Shown one piece after another: positions 20,883 to 31,128 of a stretch of 64,000 nt of DNA. Origin of the DNA: Gracilariopsis chorda (taxonomy: Eukaryota > Rhodophyta > Florideophyceae > Gracilariales > Gracilariaceae); the NCBI GenBank assembly GCA_003194525.1, contig NBIV01000240.1:1-64000 (forward strand). The letters run 5' to 3'. Each line of letters starts with the position of its first letter. The stretch's first letter is position 1. The position numbers were made by a program, and so were the translations under genes. Below the pieces are notes generated by a model. The model searched no databases, was not told the DNA's origin, and saw nothing but the letters and a program-made list of their open reading frames with translations.

Positions 20883-21803
20883 TCACCACAGAAAGAAAGA
20901 GAATTTGTTATGAACAGGGATGAGAACGTCTCCATTCAAGATGAATACCAACTGATTGGCAGCCACCTGCCCGGCTGAAAGCCCACCAAAGTCAAGCGTC
21001 GGCGCCCCTCCATACACAACGTGATCGAAATGATAGTTCATGGACAAATACAAGCTGCACCTTGAAGAGCCTTGGCACTCGTCCAATGGACAGTAGTTCA
21101 ACCGCCGCGATATGGAACCTCGTCCATTTCTATCGGTAGTCAACACGTTTGGAATGCCGCCAAACGGACTGAGAGAAAGGGTCTCGTTGGGTGCTAGTGC
21201 CATGCTGACGCCTACGTCCCACATGCTGAACAGCCCATTTGGTAAGGCATTCTGCATTTCGATGTACACATGTGCCGTTCCGTTGCGACAAGTCCCAGTC
21301 ATGCGTCCGGTGGCACGATTCCAATCAGCCACGGTGACATTATCGTTCACTCCAGCTGAAAGATAAACCTGTCCGACTACGTTGGGATCGCTGGAGCTTT
21401 CAAAGGAAGACGGTGTTACACGTTCAAGCAGAGAACTCGAGAAGAGGTTGAACGTCGGTGCCTGAGATATAGGGATGTTGAAGGGTCCAGCGCCAGGAGG
21501 GAATCCAAGGAAGGTTCGAAAATCGAACGCATCGATGGTGGCCACTATCGATGACAGCGGTGTGTTCTCCGTGATGAGCGAAGCGTTTGTGCCACCCGGT
21601 GTGATGACGCCAATCTCTGCGAGCGGAGGAAATGAGGAAAAAATGTTGGACGATGAAGAGTAGTTTGCCAGAAGGTTGTCATTGAAATCGTTCACGCCAT
21701 GAGCGATATGGCCGGGAACGGAGAAGTACCTCGCATTGGCGAGAAGAAGGAAGGATGAAAAGTGCAGTAACAATACTGATAGACCGCTGGTTCGTGTGAG
21801 CAT
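20883..21803 (-). CDS. Predicted secreted protein, 306 residues
   Basis: The ORF is complete from ATG at 21803 to TGA. Residues 1-24 form a signal peptide (hydrophobic core LSVLLLHFSSFLLLANA). The mature part has many N-glycosylation sites (NYSS, NASL, NVT, NGT, NETL) and four Cys in a short region near residues 235-248 (NYCPLDECQGSSRCSLY). No membrane anchor is seen. The family is unknown to me. With no breaks, between two DNA transposons, it looks like a host gene. It has no visible intron. Confidence 0.65.
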   Translation of the reverse strand: MLTRTSGLSVLLLHFSSFLLLANARYFSVPGHIAHGVNDFNDNLLANYSSSSNIFSSFPPLAEIGVITPGGTNASLITENTPLSSIVATIDAFDFRTFLGFPPGAGPFNIPISQAPTFNLFSSSLLERVTPSSFESSSDPNVVGQVYLSAGVNDNVTVADWNRATGRMTGTCRNGTAHVYIEMQNALPNGLFSMWDVGVSMALAPNETLSLSPFGGIPNVLTTDRNGRGSISRRLNYCPLDECQGSSRCSLYLSMNYHFDHVVYGGAPTLDFGGLSAGQVAANQLVFILNGDVLIPVHNKFSFFLW

Positions 21804-22456
21804 TCTTTCAAGTTGGTAACAAAGTATTGAATCTGCTTGGCTTAGATGGGAGAACTATTGAGCAAGAAGCAGGGAACCCCCTGTTGCATTCGTAGCTTCA
21901 CGGATTTGTTGAAAACAGACGTACGGACCTCTGGGCATGGACTACAGTTCCTGAGCTGTTGCATTTCTATTGAATATCTAGGCGGAAGTATCTTATAATG
22001 AGCTGGATGCAACCGTGTTGTCGGGGGAAGACACCACTGGTACGGTAAGGTTTATAGGAACAACCCTCTGCAAGGCTCAATTTGGGACAAAATCAAGAGG
22101 GTTAAGCCGTCAACTCATACGCTGTATGCCAAGATAAGGCAAGCGTCCAGTGCGCCACCAATAGTCGAAGGATATCGGTGTATAAAAGGACAGTGAGCGA
22201 GTATGTAACAAGGAAGAGCATTGAATAACTAAGCTGTGTTGTGTCTAACTCTACGGTCATAACGTCAAATCGAAACAATTGGACCGTACGAGAGAGTCAA
22301 CCTTATTCTGCCGTCGAGATACCAGCGTCATCTGTATATACATGGAGAAAGCTTTGGTATTCGCATGTCGTTGTCAAATGGGAAGCCGCTATGTTGCACT
22401 TTGGTATACGGAAGTACAGGAACAGGTAATACGAAGCGAAGAGGCCACACGAATAC
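21804..22456. other. Intergenic stretch before the MULE
   Basis: No convincing gene. A CCAAT (22157-22161) followed by TATAAAAG (22181-22188) on the plus strand looks like a core promoter, but only ORFs under 110 codons without recognisable motifs follow before the MULE starts at 22457. Confidence 0.5.
22181..22188 (+). promoter_or_regulatory. Candidate core promoter (CCAAT plus TATAAAAG)
   Basis: TATAAAAG lies 20 bases after a CCAAT motif. The downstream sequence is interrupted by the MULE insertion at 22457, so the transcript it drove may be lost. Confidence 0.3.
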
Positions 22457-22692
22457 GGGAAAGGGCTAAAATACACGACGTAGATAGTGTAGGCGAGTCA
22501 GCGCGCATTTGCACCAATAAAAAGAGAGAGTCAGCGGGCACGTGCCACGGCGAGCTGCACAAGTGCCCGTGCCACTTCAGATCTTACTGTAGCCAATAAT
22601 ACGCCCCTATTTTGGATTTCAACCAGTAGATCCGCAGAGTCAGAGCATTCCCTCTATCCCTGCTCTCTCCGGCCGCCAAGTCAGCACAACGT
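22457..22692 (+). repeat. MULE left terminal inverted repeat
   Basis: 236 bp, nearly identical to the reverse complement of 29892-30127, with only a few substitutions seen. It contains GGGCACGTGCC and a nearby GTGCCCGTGCC that can pair, perhaps part of transposase recognition. Confidence 0.95.
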
Positions 22693-22876
22693 AAATGAGA
22701 TGTAGATGCAGTCGAGGTTACCGCGCGGCGTCGTCAAAATGTGTGGGAATGACATATACGTCAGGTAGTACGTCCTCCTTCACATCTTCGACGACCCTTT
22801 CAAAGACTGCTGACTCTCTCTACGTCCCAATCTCCTTCCCGGACCGCTCTCGTGTACTGTTCTATTGATTTGAGCA

Positions 22877-24862
22877 ATGGAGCAAAACAAAGCGTCTGAC
22901 TACGTAGATATTCTCCCAGAACATGAACTTTATGAAACCTTTACGTCGTTCTGGGAGAATCTTGAAAAGCGTACGCAAATGCGCATCAGTGATGGCTCTG
23001 CGAGTTCCGAAGTCCTTTTTGCGGTTGTGAAGGACCATGTAGCCAGAATCTTGATCGCATAAGGCAAAGAAACATCACCGGTTTCTTTGGTACACAGTTC
23101 AAAACCTGACTCGGAAATGTGTAGCGATTTGATCTCAACAGCTGTTTTGAACATGGTACCTTCTGTTGGTGTGGCTTTTGCGTCATGTTCTATTGGAGTG
23201 ATGCTGACAAGGCTATCGAAGTCATTCAAGGGAAAGAAGGGAAACATACCGGAAGAGGATTTGGAAGTGTTCAAGAAATGGTTTACCTTTAAAGGTAATG
23301 GTGATACAGAGATAAACACGGTTTTAGTCCCATTGAACATGTCTAACAGCCATTGGGGTGTTTTGGTAGGGAAGAAAATTGTCAATGCGGCGCGAGGAAC
23401 GCAACGATGGACGGTTTGGTTTGGAGACAGTCTTGGAATGTCTGTTGATCGAAGGATTGTGAAACTGTTCTCTTTCTTGTTTCCCTTTTGCCTCACAGGA
23501 GATGAAGCGCTACGTGCGGTGATATCGGAGCGGAACTACATGCTACAGGTAAAAGGGTTTAAGCGACAAAAGGACTCGCACAGCTGTGGTTGCTATGTTG
23601 TTTCCCTTTTCACCATGTTCAGTGCGGACCACGGCTGTATCCCGAAGCGAACCTACGCATCTGGGTACAGCCGAGCATTGACTGAGAGGATTCGATGGAT
23701 GTCCATTAGAATGATTCTACACATACTCATGGCGAAGGAGTTCTTTCAAACCGACATTGTTACTGAAACAATGGTCCTACGGCTCCGGTCAGAGCATCGT
23801 TTAGAACTCCTTCGCATGAGGAAGGAAGGTAAACAACGGCAGCATACGAAACGAAGCGTGGAGCGGAGCATTGGGATGCAGAATGGAAAGGAAGAAGCTG
23901 GAAAGGAAGAAGCTGGAAAGGAAGAGGGAACGGATGTGAATACAGTTCTGGGAGAACGAAAAGCAGGAGAAGGAAAGGTCGTGGATGTTTTAAACGACCC
24001 CTGTAGAGAGACGAATCTTCAGCCAATGCCGTTGGGTACGCGCGACTCTGAGGCGCGTGCTATACGGAAAAGCCAGCGAACAAAGCGTGTTCATGAGCTG
24101 AACCAAAGTTCTGTTCAGAGCAGTGGGATGTGTCTACCCCTGAAGATTCGCATGAAGCGACGAGTGCAGTTTTCTGATTCTGCTCCGGTTGTAGCGGACA
24201 TTGTGAACACATTGATTGAGATATGTGTATCACAGCGCTCCGAGATGGTGCACAAAGCGCTAGGTGAGAAAACTGGAAGAAGTTCTGAAGTAAGTGGAGC
24301 ATCAGGTGTAGAAGAGGAGCAGGAAATGATTCAGACTGGAGAAGGTAGTGAAGTAGACATGGAAATTGACGGACATTCACCAGCAAAGACGATCAGTCGG
24401 ACACAGGCACAGGTAGAAGTTGACGCTGAAGAAGGAGCGAAGGATACCGCGGCGCCTTCCGAGCTGAACGCAGAAACTGAAAAACATATTGAAGAGAAGA
24501 AGCAGGCTTCTGAGAATGGTGGTCAAGCTCAAGAGCTCAATGAAGAGCTGGCAGCCTGTTCTGACGCTCAGATACAGGAGAAGCCGCACATGGAGCTACC
24601 ATCAATGACTATGTGTGAAGGACGCACTACGAAGACCGGGTCATGCACTGAGGATCAGGCAGACGTCCAAGAGACATTTGAAAACAATGGAAGGCGTTTA
24701 TGGGTTGATGTGAAACTTGAGGACGGTGGTGAATGTGAGACAGAACTTGCGATGTCAAACGAGAGGCTTGTCTCAGCTCTGAAAGGTTTAAAGGAGGTCT
24801 TTGACCTCCCTGCACTGGTTGCCTACATCGCTAAGAACTTTGGCTACCTTTATGGTGTATAA
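22877..24862 (+). pseudogene. MULE Ulp1/C48-type protease ORF, one in-frame TAA
   Basis: From ATG at 22877 one frame runs to 24862 with a single TAA at 23060-23062. Downstream of it lies a Ulp1-like cysteine protease domain: His in SHWGVLVGKK, Asp in WFGDSLGMS, Gln and Cys in KRQKDSHSCGCYVVSLF, so the His-Asp-Gln-Cys set is present. The rest is long, Glu/Lys-rich and repetitive (KEEAGKEEAGKEEG). Such proteases are known cargo of some MULEs and may act on SUMO-like proteins. Whether the TAA is a real break or is read through cannot be seen. After the TAA the next start would be non-ATG. Confidence 0.8.
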
Positions 24863-24871
24863 TACTTCTCA

Positions 24872-27800
24872 GTGTTGCAGACGAGGAAGTCGAGGTCGTC
24901 TGAGCTGCTCACCGGAAAATTGCGGTGTCTGCGGCACAAGTCGCAGTGCCGCTCCAACATTCGGGCAAAGTTCTATCCCATGGAGAGATGTTGGGTAATT
25001 GAACAGGACCTGATACACACGCACACCCCCCAACAACTTCCATGCCCCGATGATCTTGTAAGAAGGAGGTTTGAGGGCATTCGCTCCTCTTTAGCCTCCC
25101 GTCTACAAGAATGGGAAGAGCACATACGGAAAAATGGAGAATATGTACGTCTGTCATGCATATTTCGAACCATACCCCCCTTCCAGGGAGCCGAGTTCTA
25201 CAACAGCTCATCATGCTACCTCCTAGAGCATTCACATGGTCCTTTATCTCAAAGCGATGCAGAAACAGGAAGCGAAGACGATATGGCGTATGGAGACTCC
25301 AGTGGGGCTGAGGACTTTTATCCCTTCTATTGCGTGTTGCATAGCACGAAATGCCCTGAGAGGGGAGGTGTTTTTGATGGCCGTGCTTCGCAAAGAGCAG
25401 TTCACGAACCCAAACCCGAGCTTTGGAAGCAACACTCCTCGGTTTCACAGGAAGGAGGTAGGCCGTTTTCCAATCTACCGAAGAGGCCGCAGCAAGGACC
25501 TATCTCAGGGGAAGGCATCGGGAAAGGTGGCGTAAACGATGTAAAATGCTCGGATGTACTTCTAGATAATGCGTTTAACGTCGAGAGTGGCGTAAGAGGC
25601 GATTTTGGCATTAGCTCTTTTAAAGCTGACCCCCCTGCTGCTTCTCCGAACTCCTCAACACAAACAGTGGACGCGAAATGCGAGCGTGCACGCCACAGCG
25701 CTGTGGGCGCCGAATTGGGCTCAAAAATGAGTGAGGAGAGTGAAACTCTCAACGCAAACGTTGCATATGCGCAGCAGGTTTCAGATGAGCAATCCGTTGA
25801 AGAAGAGGAGGCGCTGCTGATTGATCGATTCTTAGATGACGAAGAGGAGGTTCCTTCATGCTTCTTCGAAGACTCTGATGGTGGCATCCTGAATGAAGAA
25901 GAATCGGAATCGAAGGAGAAGGATGGCCTTGGAGAGAAGGACGAAAAGTACTGGACAGAAGATGGTGATGAAGAACTGAGCACGGAATCCGTACAGAACA
26001 CGATACCGAATGAGAGAATTGAGGAGTGTTTTAAAGCAGCAGTCTTAGCCTATCTGGAAACCCTTCCTCTCAATGCTCCTGGTGTCACGGTTCTGAAGGA
26101 AGTTCAATTTATCGCGGACTGCTTCGGGTACAGCTTATTCGTAAGGACTTCTATATACTTTGGAGAACGAAAGCGATCTCCGGATAAGGCAAAGTCTCCC
26201 CAGAGTCGTGGTGCTGAACGTGGGAATAGAAGGGTGCTGAAGAAGGGAATCTTGAAGTGCGATCAATACAATAACACGATGACGCGATGCCTCTTCTCGA
26301 TAACGATTAAGACGGAGGATTCTGGGCAGGAGGAAGATGGTGGAATGATCTACGTGGCTAATTTAAATGGTTGTAAACATGGACATGGTCCCTCTGGGAG
26401 CTTTTGTATTAGACATCTCAAGCCGCAAATGCGTTCTGAAGCGATACATATGACGAACGATTTGCATATGAGCTTTAGAGATACCATACGATACCTGGAA
26501 GACAAGTACAATCAGAAGATAAATCCGGTATCGGCTAGGAAGAAATTGAGGTATGCTTCCTCCACAAGCAATCCCCGCGATTTGGAATGTGTAAGGTTGT
26601 GTGATCTGCTCTTTTCGTTGAGCCAGGAGGATGCAGGGAATAAGGGATTCTTCGCTGCGGATGATTCGGGTAGGATGAAGTACGCTTGTTGGTCGTTTCG
26701 AGAGTGGATGGAAGACTACCAGAAGTTCGGCATTGTTCCGGGGGTATCTGTTGATTGTAAAGCCATAGCCAATAGATACGGTTTCCCTCTGGTCACCATT
26801 AATGGAAGAGCCAATGATGGTCATGTGTTGACATTTTTCATGGGGTATATGTGCTCCGAAACAGAAGAGGACTTCGTACGAATTCTGTCCTACTTCAAGT
26901 CTATAGTCGCCGTCTCACCGGCGATGGTAGTGATGGACCAGAACACTGCTTGTATAAATGCAGCTGAGAAGGTGTTCAATTCGTCCTATATAAGCCTCGA
27001 CGAATGGCATCTGAACGAGAATCAGAAGAAGAATGTGGCCAATTGGTGTAGAAAGATTGGTAAGATGGAGTGGATGCACGATATGAAGAAAGACCTGTTC
27101 AACCTCAGAAAGTCATATACGTCGGAAACGTTTTTCGAAAGGAGAAGAATGCTAGAATCCAGGTACTTTGATGCTTTTGACGATCGTCTCTCTGTGTGGT
27201 ATAAGTACTTGTACCACTATAAGCCGCATATGCTGGTGTCTTGCTTCCGAAACGCGGCTATACCTACCCGTTACATGTTCCAAGGAACTGGCTACACCGA
27301 ATCTTCTAACTCTGCATACAAGAAGATCATTATATCGAAGAAGATTCCCTTGTGCAAGGTTCCTTTGGAGGTTCGGCGTATATCCCAAGAACGGGCTGAT
27401 ACCCGGAACTTGGAGCTTGTAAGAACCTTATCTTCTCAAAGTGGGAGATATCGGAAGACAAGAGAGCTTGAGCACTTTCTACCTGTAGAAGTTGTAGACA
27501 GCCTGGTGGCTGAGTACACGAACTACGCCTTGGCGCACTTCGTAGATTTGAGCTTTAAGCCCTCGAAGAACTACATTCTTTCCAGCACAGAGGTTGTGGA
27601 TTATTCACAGGAAGCGTGGCCGGAAGCAATCAGAAACCTGGAAAGTAGTTCAACCCCAGCAATGGGACCTGTAGCTCGCTTTAAGTTGAAATGGGGAAGC
27701 CATCTGAGTCAGAGCCGGAATGCGTCGGTGGATGAAGAGCGCTCATCACAGGAGACTGTTGTGCAATTTTCAAAAAGGTATACGGGGTCGGGGGATGACG

Positions 27801-28660
27801 TTAAGGCAGAGTTTATTGGTGTCTGTTCCTGTGGGCAGCCCTGGTCCGTTGGTTTTGCTTGTCGTCACATGGTTCGATGTGCTTTGGTTTATCAGGAAGA
27901 ACGTCTGCGGTTCCCTGAACTACGAAACGTACTAGGATACTTCATACCTCTTGAAGCGCTTTTCTCTACATACTGGAGAAAAGATACTTCTGCTATGACA
28001 GTCCCATACTTGGCGAAACGCAGGTCAGAGACCCGATACTTCAACAACGAGGAGATGGATTACCGACTACGCCGTTTTGATGAGTCGACGGAGAAAGAGT
28101 TTATCCCCATTGAATCAGATATACTTAGAACCAGTAGAGAAGACTCGGAAGTAGATGGGTACAATACGTACATGGAAGGAAAAAACCTCTACGATGCTTT
28201 ACATCGACAAGCTACTGGAATTGGACGTGTTGCGGTGAGTGGAGTTCTACGTCTTTTAAGGGATGCCATCGCGGACATTCAGCAAGGAAAAGCGACACAC
28301 TTCGAAGCTAGAGGTACCTTTAAAACAAGGCTGGCTTCATTAACAGAACACGCGGAAGAAACAGAGAACACTGTCACTTTACTGCATCCATCCTCTTCTA
28401 CAAAAGATTTCAGTTCATCAGGGATCCGTCCGCCAAACAATGGACGCCACAGGGCACAACGGAGAAAGAAAAGCTCCTTGGAGCGCACGAGAAAGCGAGC
28501 GAGGACAAGCCCACATTCATCCCAGGAAGTGTCTCAGAAAGACTGTCACCCACCTTCAACATCCTCAGAACCAGCTGTGGCACCCTCAACTTCCATAGCC
28601 CAAGACGTGCAAGACAAAGCACTTCGAATTATGTCAAAGTCTCTCGGACACATCCACTAG
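24872..28660 (+). CDS. MULE transposase, FLYWCH-like, DDE and SWIM domains
   Basis: The frame runs from just after the TAA of the protease ORF (24860-24862) and is in the same frame. A zinc-finger-like start (RCLRHKSQC, then HTHTP, residues ~18-52) lies before the first ATG at 24980, so initiation is upstream or the ORF was once fused to the protease. The middle is acidic. The DDE core has Asp in SVDCKAIANRYG (~628), Asp in VVMDQNTACINAAEKVF (~689), DEWHLNEN, and a Glu in TGYTESSNSAYKK (~809). A SWIM finger, CSCGQPWSVGFACRH, is near 985. The tail is Ser/Lys-rich. It ends with TAG. Confidence 0.85.
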   Translation: MLQTRKSRSSELLTGKLRCLRHKSQCRSNIRAKFYPMERCWVIEQDLIHTHTPQQLPCPDDLVRRRFEGIRSSLASRLQEWEEHIRKNGEYVRLSCIFRTIPPFQGAEFYNSSSCYLLEHSHGPLSQSDAETGSEDDMAYGDSSGAEDFYPFYCVLHSTKCPERGGVFDGRASQRAVHEPKPELWKQHSSVSQEGGRPFSNLPKRPQQGPISGEGIGKGGVNDVKCSDVLLDNAFNVESGVRGDFGISSFKADPPAASPNSSTQTVDAKCERARHSAVGAELGSKMSEESETLNANVAYAQQVSDEQSVEEEEALLIDRFLDDEEEVPSCFFEDSDGGILNEEESESKEKDGLGEKDEKYWTEDGDEELSTESVQNTIPNERIEECFKAAVLAYLETLPLNAPGVTVLKEVQFIADCFGYSLFVRTSIYFGERKRSPDKAKSPQSRGAERGNRRVLKKGILKCDQYNNTMTRCLFSITIKTEDSGQEEDGGMIYVANLNGCKHGHGPSGSFCIRHLKPQMRSEAIHMTNDLHMSFRDTIRYLEDKYNQKINPVSARKKLRYASSTSNPRDLECVRLCDLLFSLSQEDAGNKGFFAADDSGRMKYACWSFREWMEDYQKFGIVPGVSVDCKAIANRYGFPLVTINGRANDGHVLTFFMGYMCSETEEDFVRILSYFKSIVAVSPAMVVMDQNTACINAAEKVFNSSYISLDEWHLNENQKKNVANWCRKIGKMEWMHDMKKDLFNLRKSYTSETFFERRRMLESRYFDAFDDRLSVWYKYLYHYKPHMLVSCFRNAAIPTRYMFQGTGYTESSNSAYKKIIISKKIPLCKVPLEVRRISQERADTRNLELVRTLSSQSGRYRKTRELEHFLPVEVVDSLVAEYTNYALAHFVDLSFKPSKNYILSSTEVVDYSQEAWPEAIRNLESSSTPAMGPVARFKLKWGSHLSQSRNASVDEERSSQETVVQFSKRYTGSGDDVKAEFIGVCSCGQPWSVGFACRHMVRCALVYQEERLRFPELRNVLGYFIPLEALFSTYWRKDTSAMTVPYLAKRRSETRYFNNEEMDYRLRRFDESTEKEFIPIESDILRTSREDSEVDGYNTYMEGKNLYDALHRQATGIGRVAVSGVLRLLRDAIADIQQGKATHFEARGTFKTRLASLTEHAEETENTVTLLHPSSSTKDFSSSGIRPPNNGRHRAQRRKKSSLERTRKRARTSPHSSQEVSQKDCHPPSTSSEPAVAPSTSIAQDVQDKALRIMSKSLGHIH

Positions 28661-28793
28661 CTGTAGCATTGACCACAGGCGTTTGATCCCTTTCCTTCTT
28701 TCCTAATTTCTTTGAGCTCTTTCTGTTCTTCATAAAAGCCATGAGGTCTTGCTTCTTTCGCCTTGTGCTTCACTTTAATTCTTTATTCAACTT

Positions 28794-29003
28794 CTAGATA
28801 TCGTCGCGTATTCGAAAACCTCGTCCAAGAACGCGTGAACAGTCTTTCTTGCATCTGAGAACCCCGAAATGGAAGCCCAGTTGGACTGTACTATACACCT
28901 TCATCACTCTAGAGCCAACGTATCTACTAAAAGACTCAACTATAGAATCAGCTAAACTCATGAACAAACAGTCCAATTCCACTTGAACTATAAGCCACAT
29001 CAA
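28794..29003 (-). CDS. Small antisense ORF in the MULE
   Basis: 69 codons follow the 177-residue antisense ORF in another frame. I see no motif. It may be a remnant of the same gene. Confidence 0.2.
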   Translation of the reverse strand: MMWLIVQVELDCLFMSLADSIVESFSRYVGSRVMKVYSTVQLGFHFGVLRCKKDCSRVLGRGFRIRDDI

Positions 29004-29019
29004 ACGCGTATCCGCAGTC

Positions 29020-29553
29020 TCAGGCTTTGGCTAACTGTCGTACCATGTCTTCTCTCTCCTTTTCATTTCGTACCGAATCCGTTAGGCTTCCGGAAAGCCC
29101 GGCAAAGGTATGTAGAGGCAGGTTTTCCCGGCGCTTCAGGTCTTCAATCTCTTGGAGATCACGTCCCAAGAACTTCAACCCAAAGTCTTCCCTAGTACTC
29201 GGATCTAGCTTGCCAGTAGCGGTTGCAGCGCCGAAAAATATCCCCAGAAACCCACAACAGCGTGACTTGTCAGTCTTCATATCAGAAATGTTACGAATAA
29301 GCTTAGGAAGATATCTCCAGAAAATAGTCCCCTCAATTGGTGAGTGCACTAGACCTCCAAGTAGCTCGATAATTTTGTCCTGGTGTATGATCTTCGAACT
29401 GAACCTCTCCATAAGTGCCTCATGCAGAACCCCTTTGTAGTTGTTAGCTTTGACTTCGTCTGCAACAATTTCCTGGACTTCACATATTGACGGATTAGTC
29501 CAAAACTCCTCCATCGCTCTCTTTGCCTTCCTGTTTAAACCCTGTGGGTCCAT
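29020..29553 (-). CDS. Accessory antisense ORF of the MULE, 177 residues
   Basis: Complete from ATG at 29553 to TGA, between the transposase and the right inverted repeat and convergent with the transposase. The protein is mostly helical and charged (KAKRAMEEFW, DLQEIEDLKRRENLP). A Cys pair and a Gly/Ala-rich hydrophobic stretch are in the centre (CCGFLGIFFGAATATG). I do not recognise a family. It may be a captured host gene or a genuine third MULE gene. Confidence 0.5.
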   Translation of the reverse strand: MDPQGLNRKAKRAMEEFWTNPSICEVQEIVADEVKANNYKGVLHEALMERFSSKIIHQDKIIELLGGLVHSPIEGTIFWRYLPKLIRNISDMKTDKSRCCGFLGIFFGAATATGKLDPSTREDFGLKFLGRDLQEIEDLKRRENLPLHTFAGLSGSLTDSVRNEKEREDMVRQLAKA

Positions 29554-29891
29554 TAAGGCTGAGGTAGGTGTACGGGCCTTCGGAGTTAGTTAATGTTGTG
29601 GTGTACGAGATATTGGTGGCCAAGAAGTATATTTTACTCGTGTCAGATTAACAGCCTACGTAGATTCACTTACCTCTTTGTTTGAGAGCACTGCACGACA
29701 AGCAGATGTCCCAGGCCGAAGGCTCACAAAAAAGCCGTCAATAATACCGAGGAGAGTCCGGCTCGGTGATGGCGTGATCGTAAGGGGAATCAATGTTGAG
29801 GGAGCACGATCACGACTCCCAATGCCTCTTCTCCCTCGGCTACGCTCACCCATTTGCACAAAGATGGCGCCAAATGGCAATTATGATATTA

Positions 29892-30127
29892 ACGTTGTGC
29901 TGACTTGGCGGCCGGAGAGAGCAGGGATAGAGGGAATGCTCTGACTCTGCGGATCTACTGGTTGAAATCCAAAATAGGGGCGTATTATTGGCTACAGTAA
30001 GATCTGAAGTGGCACGGGCACTTGTGCAGCTCGCCGTGGCACGTGCCCGCTGACTCTCTCTTTTTATTGGTGCAAATGCGCGCTGACTCGCCTACACTAT
30101 CTATGTCGTGTAGTTTAGCCCTTTCCC
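29892..30127 (-). repeat. MULE right terminal inverted repeat
   Basis: 236 bp, inverted partner of 22457-22692, followed directly by the duplication CACGAATAC. Confidence 0.95.
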
Positions 30128-30136
30128 CACGAATAC

Positions 30137-30682
30137 AGCGGGGCGGCGTGAATCCCATAACCCCGCATGTCGGCATCGAAAATAGACCGAATTGCTGGCC
30201 ATCGTTGCCGTTTACCATTGGTAGCCTTTTATGGGTAAGGGTTAAGCTACCGCTACCCTCGTATGTCAAAGAGGGATTGCTCTAGCAGCTACTCATCAAT
30301 TGGCAGTGCTCATACTGCGTAAGCTGTAAGGCTACGGGATGAAGCGAGCTGTTCGATTGTGCATTGTTTGGCGTTCTGTGCCCATCCGAACCCTTTCACC
30401 CTATTAACTTCATGCAGATTTCTGGCAATGTGACGCTAATTTGTATTCCATATCACCCAGATTTATGCGTTTTTTATACTTTGCGACGAGATTTCAATGC
30501 TCGCCAACTGAGGTGACTGTCCTTTCATGGCATAATCCCGCGGACTGCACGTACTGGTGTGGCTAATTCGTGGGAAAGAAAGAATTCTCCTTCTGTACTG
30601 TGAATCTCTCAGGCTATAACACCGTATCTCATCGGCCTCGTTTACGATGAAACAACGTGAGGCGTGACGACGACACCACAAC
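30137..30682. other. Intergenic stretch between the MULE and element B
   Basis: No convincing gene or repeat is seen. The last five bases, ACAAC, are one half of the element B target duplication. Confidence 0.5.
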
Positions 30683-31053
30683 TGTAGAACATCGACGAAG
30701 ATAGTCGGTAATTTGGGTAAGAATTTGGCTTCGAATGGTAATTTGTCCAGGAATTTGGCTTCAAATGAACAATGATAAGGAATGTTTTATTGTAGTTCTA
30801 TAGATGAATACTACGTTTACTGCTATCTCTACAGAGCGTCCACTTTCAATAAAGAAAAGGTCTATAAAAACCTTCTCTCTCAGACGAGAGACACAAGGGT
30901 GACCAAGTTCGAACTTCAGACCTTTCTCAGACCTCGGGGGCCCCCATCTTCATCCTCTTTCAACAACAATCAACCTGCCCGTTCCGTCATAATATTATAT
31001 AATAATATACCCAAATACAAAAGTAAGTTATTTTAATCAGTATAGCCGCTACA
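30683..31053 (+). repeat. 5' LTR of element B
   Basis: 371 bp, from TGTAG to CTACA. TATAAAAA at 30863-30870 is the likely core promoter. Differences from the 3' LTR are one T/C in the GGGTGACC stretch, one C/T in CCTGCCCG and one A/T in TCATAATA. Confidence 0.95.
30863..30870 (+). promoter_or_regulatory. TATA box of element B
   Basis: TATAAAAA lies in the middle of the 5' LTR, identical in the 3' LTR. Confidence 0.6.
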
Positions 31054-31056
31054 AAG

Positions 31057-31070
31057 TGGTAGCATCGCAC
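31057..31070 (+). promoter_or_regulatory. Primer binding site of element B
   Basis: TGGTAGCATCGCAC starts three bases after the LTR end. TGG is the complement of a tRNA CCA end. The first eight bases would also fit many initiator Met tRNAs, but the following bases do not clearly match, so the tRNA is not assigned. Confidence 0.6.
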
Positions 31071-31128
31071 TAACCAATACTACTTTAAGTGTCTGAGCAA
31101 AAGAAAAGTCCCCCAAAGGAAGAAATAA

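Larger units (their letters stand above)
22457..30127. mobile_element. MULE DNA transposon, 7671 bp, with Ulp1 protease
   Basis: The 236-bp inverted ends start GGGAAAGGGCTAAA. The element is flanked by a perfect 9-bp duplication CACGAATAC (22448-22456 and 30128-30136), the hallmark of Mutator-like elements. It carries a Ulp1-type protease ORF, a large transposase with FLYWCH-like and SWIM zinc fingers, and one or two antisense ORFs. The intact ends and duplication suggest recent insertion. Confidence 0.95.

Noticed and set aside
22279..22599. ORFs across the MULE terminal repeats (also 29985-30269)
   Set aside because: They cross the boundary of the element or repeat the same inverted sequence; no protein motif.
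24909..25448. Minus-strand ORFs inside the MULE transposase and protease genes (also 25402-26001, 22930-23496)
   Set aside because: Shadows of the long plus-strand coding frames with clear domains.
30463..30681. A host ORF interrupted by element B (minus frame joining 37626-37411 to 30677)
   Set aside because: Removing B gives an open frame of only about 110 codons with no motif, so it is not better than chance.
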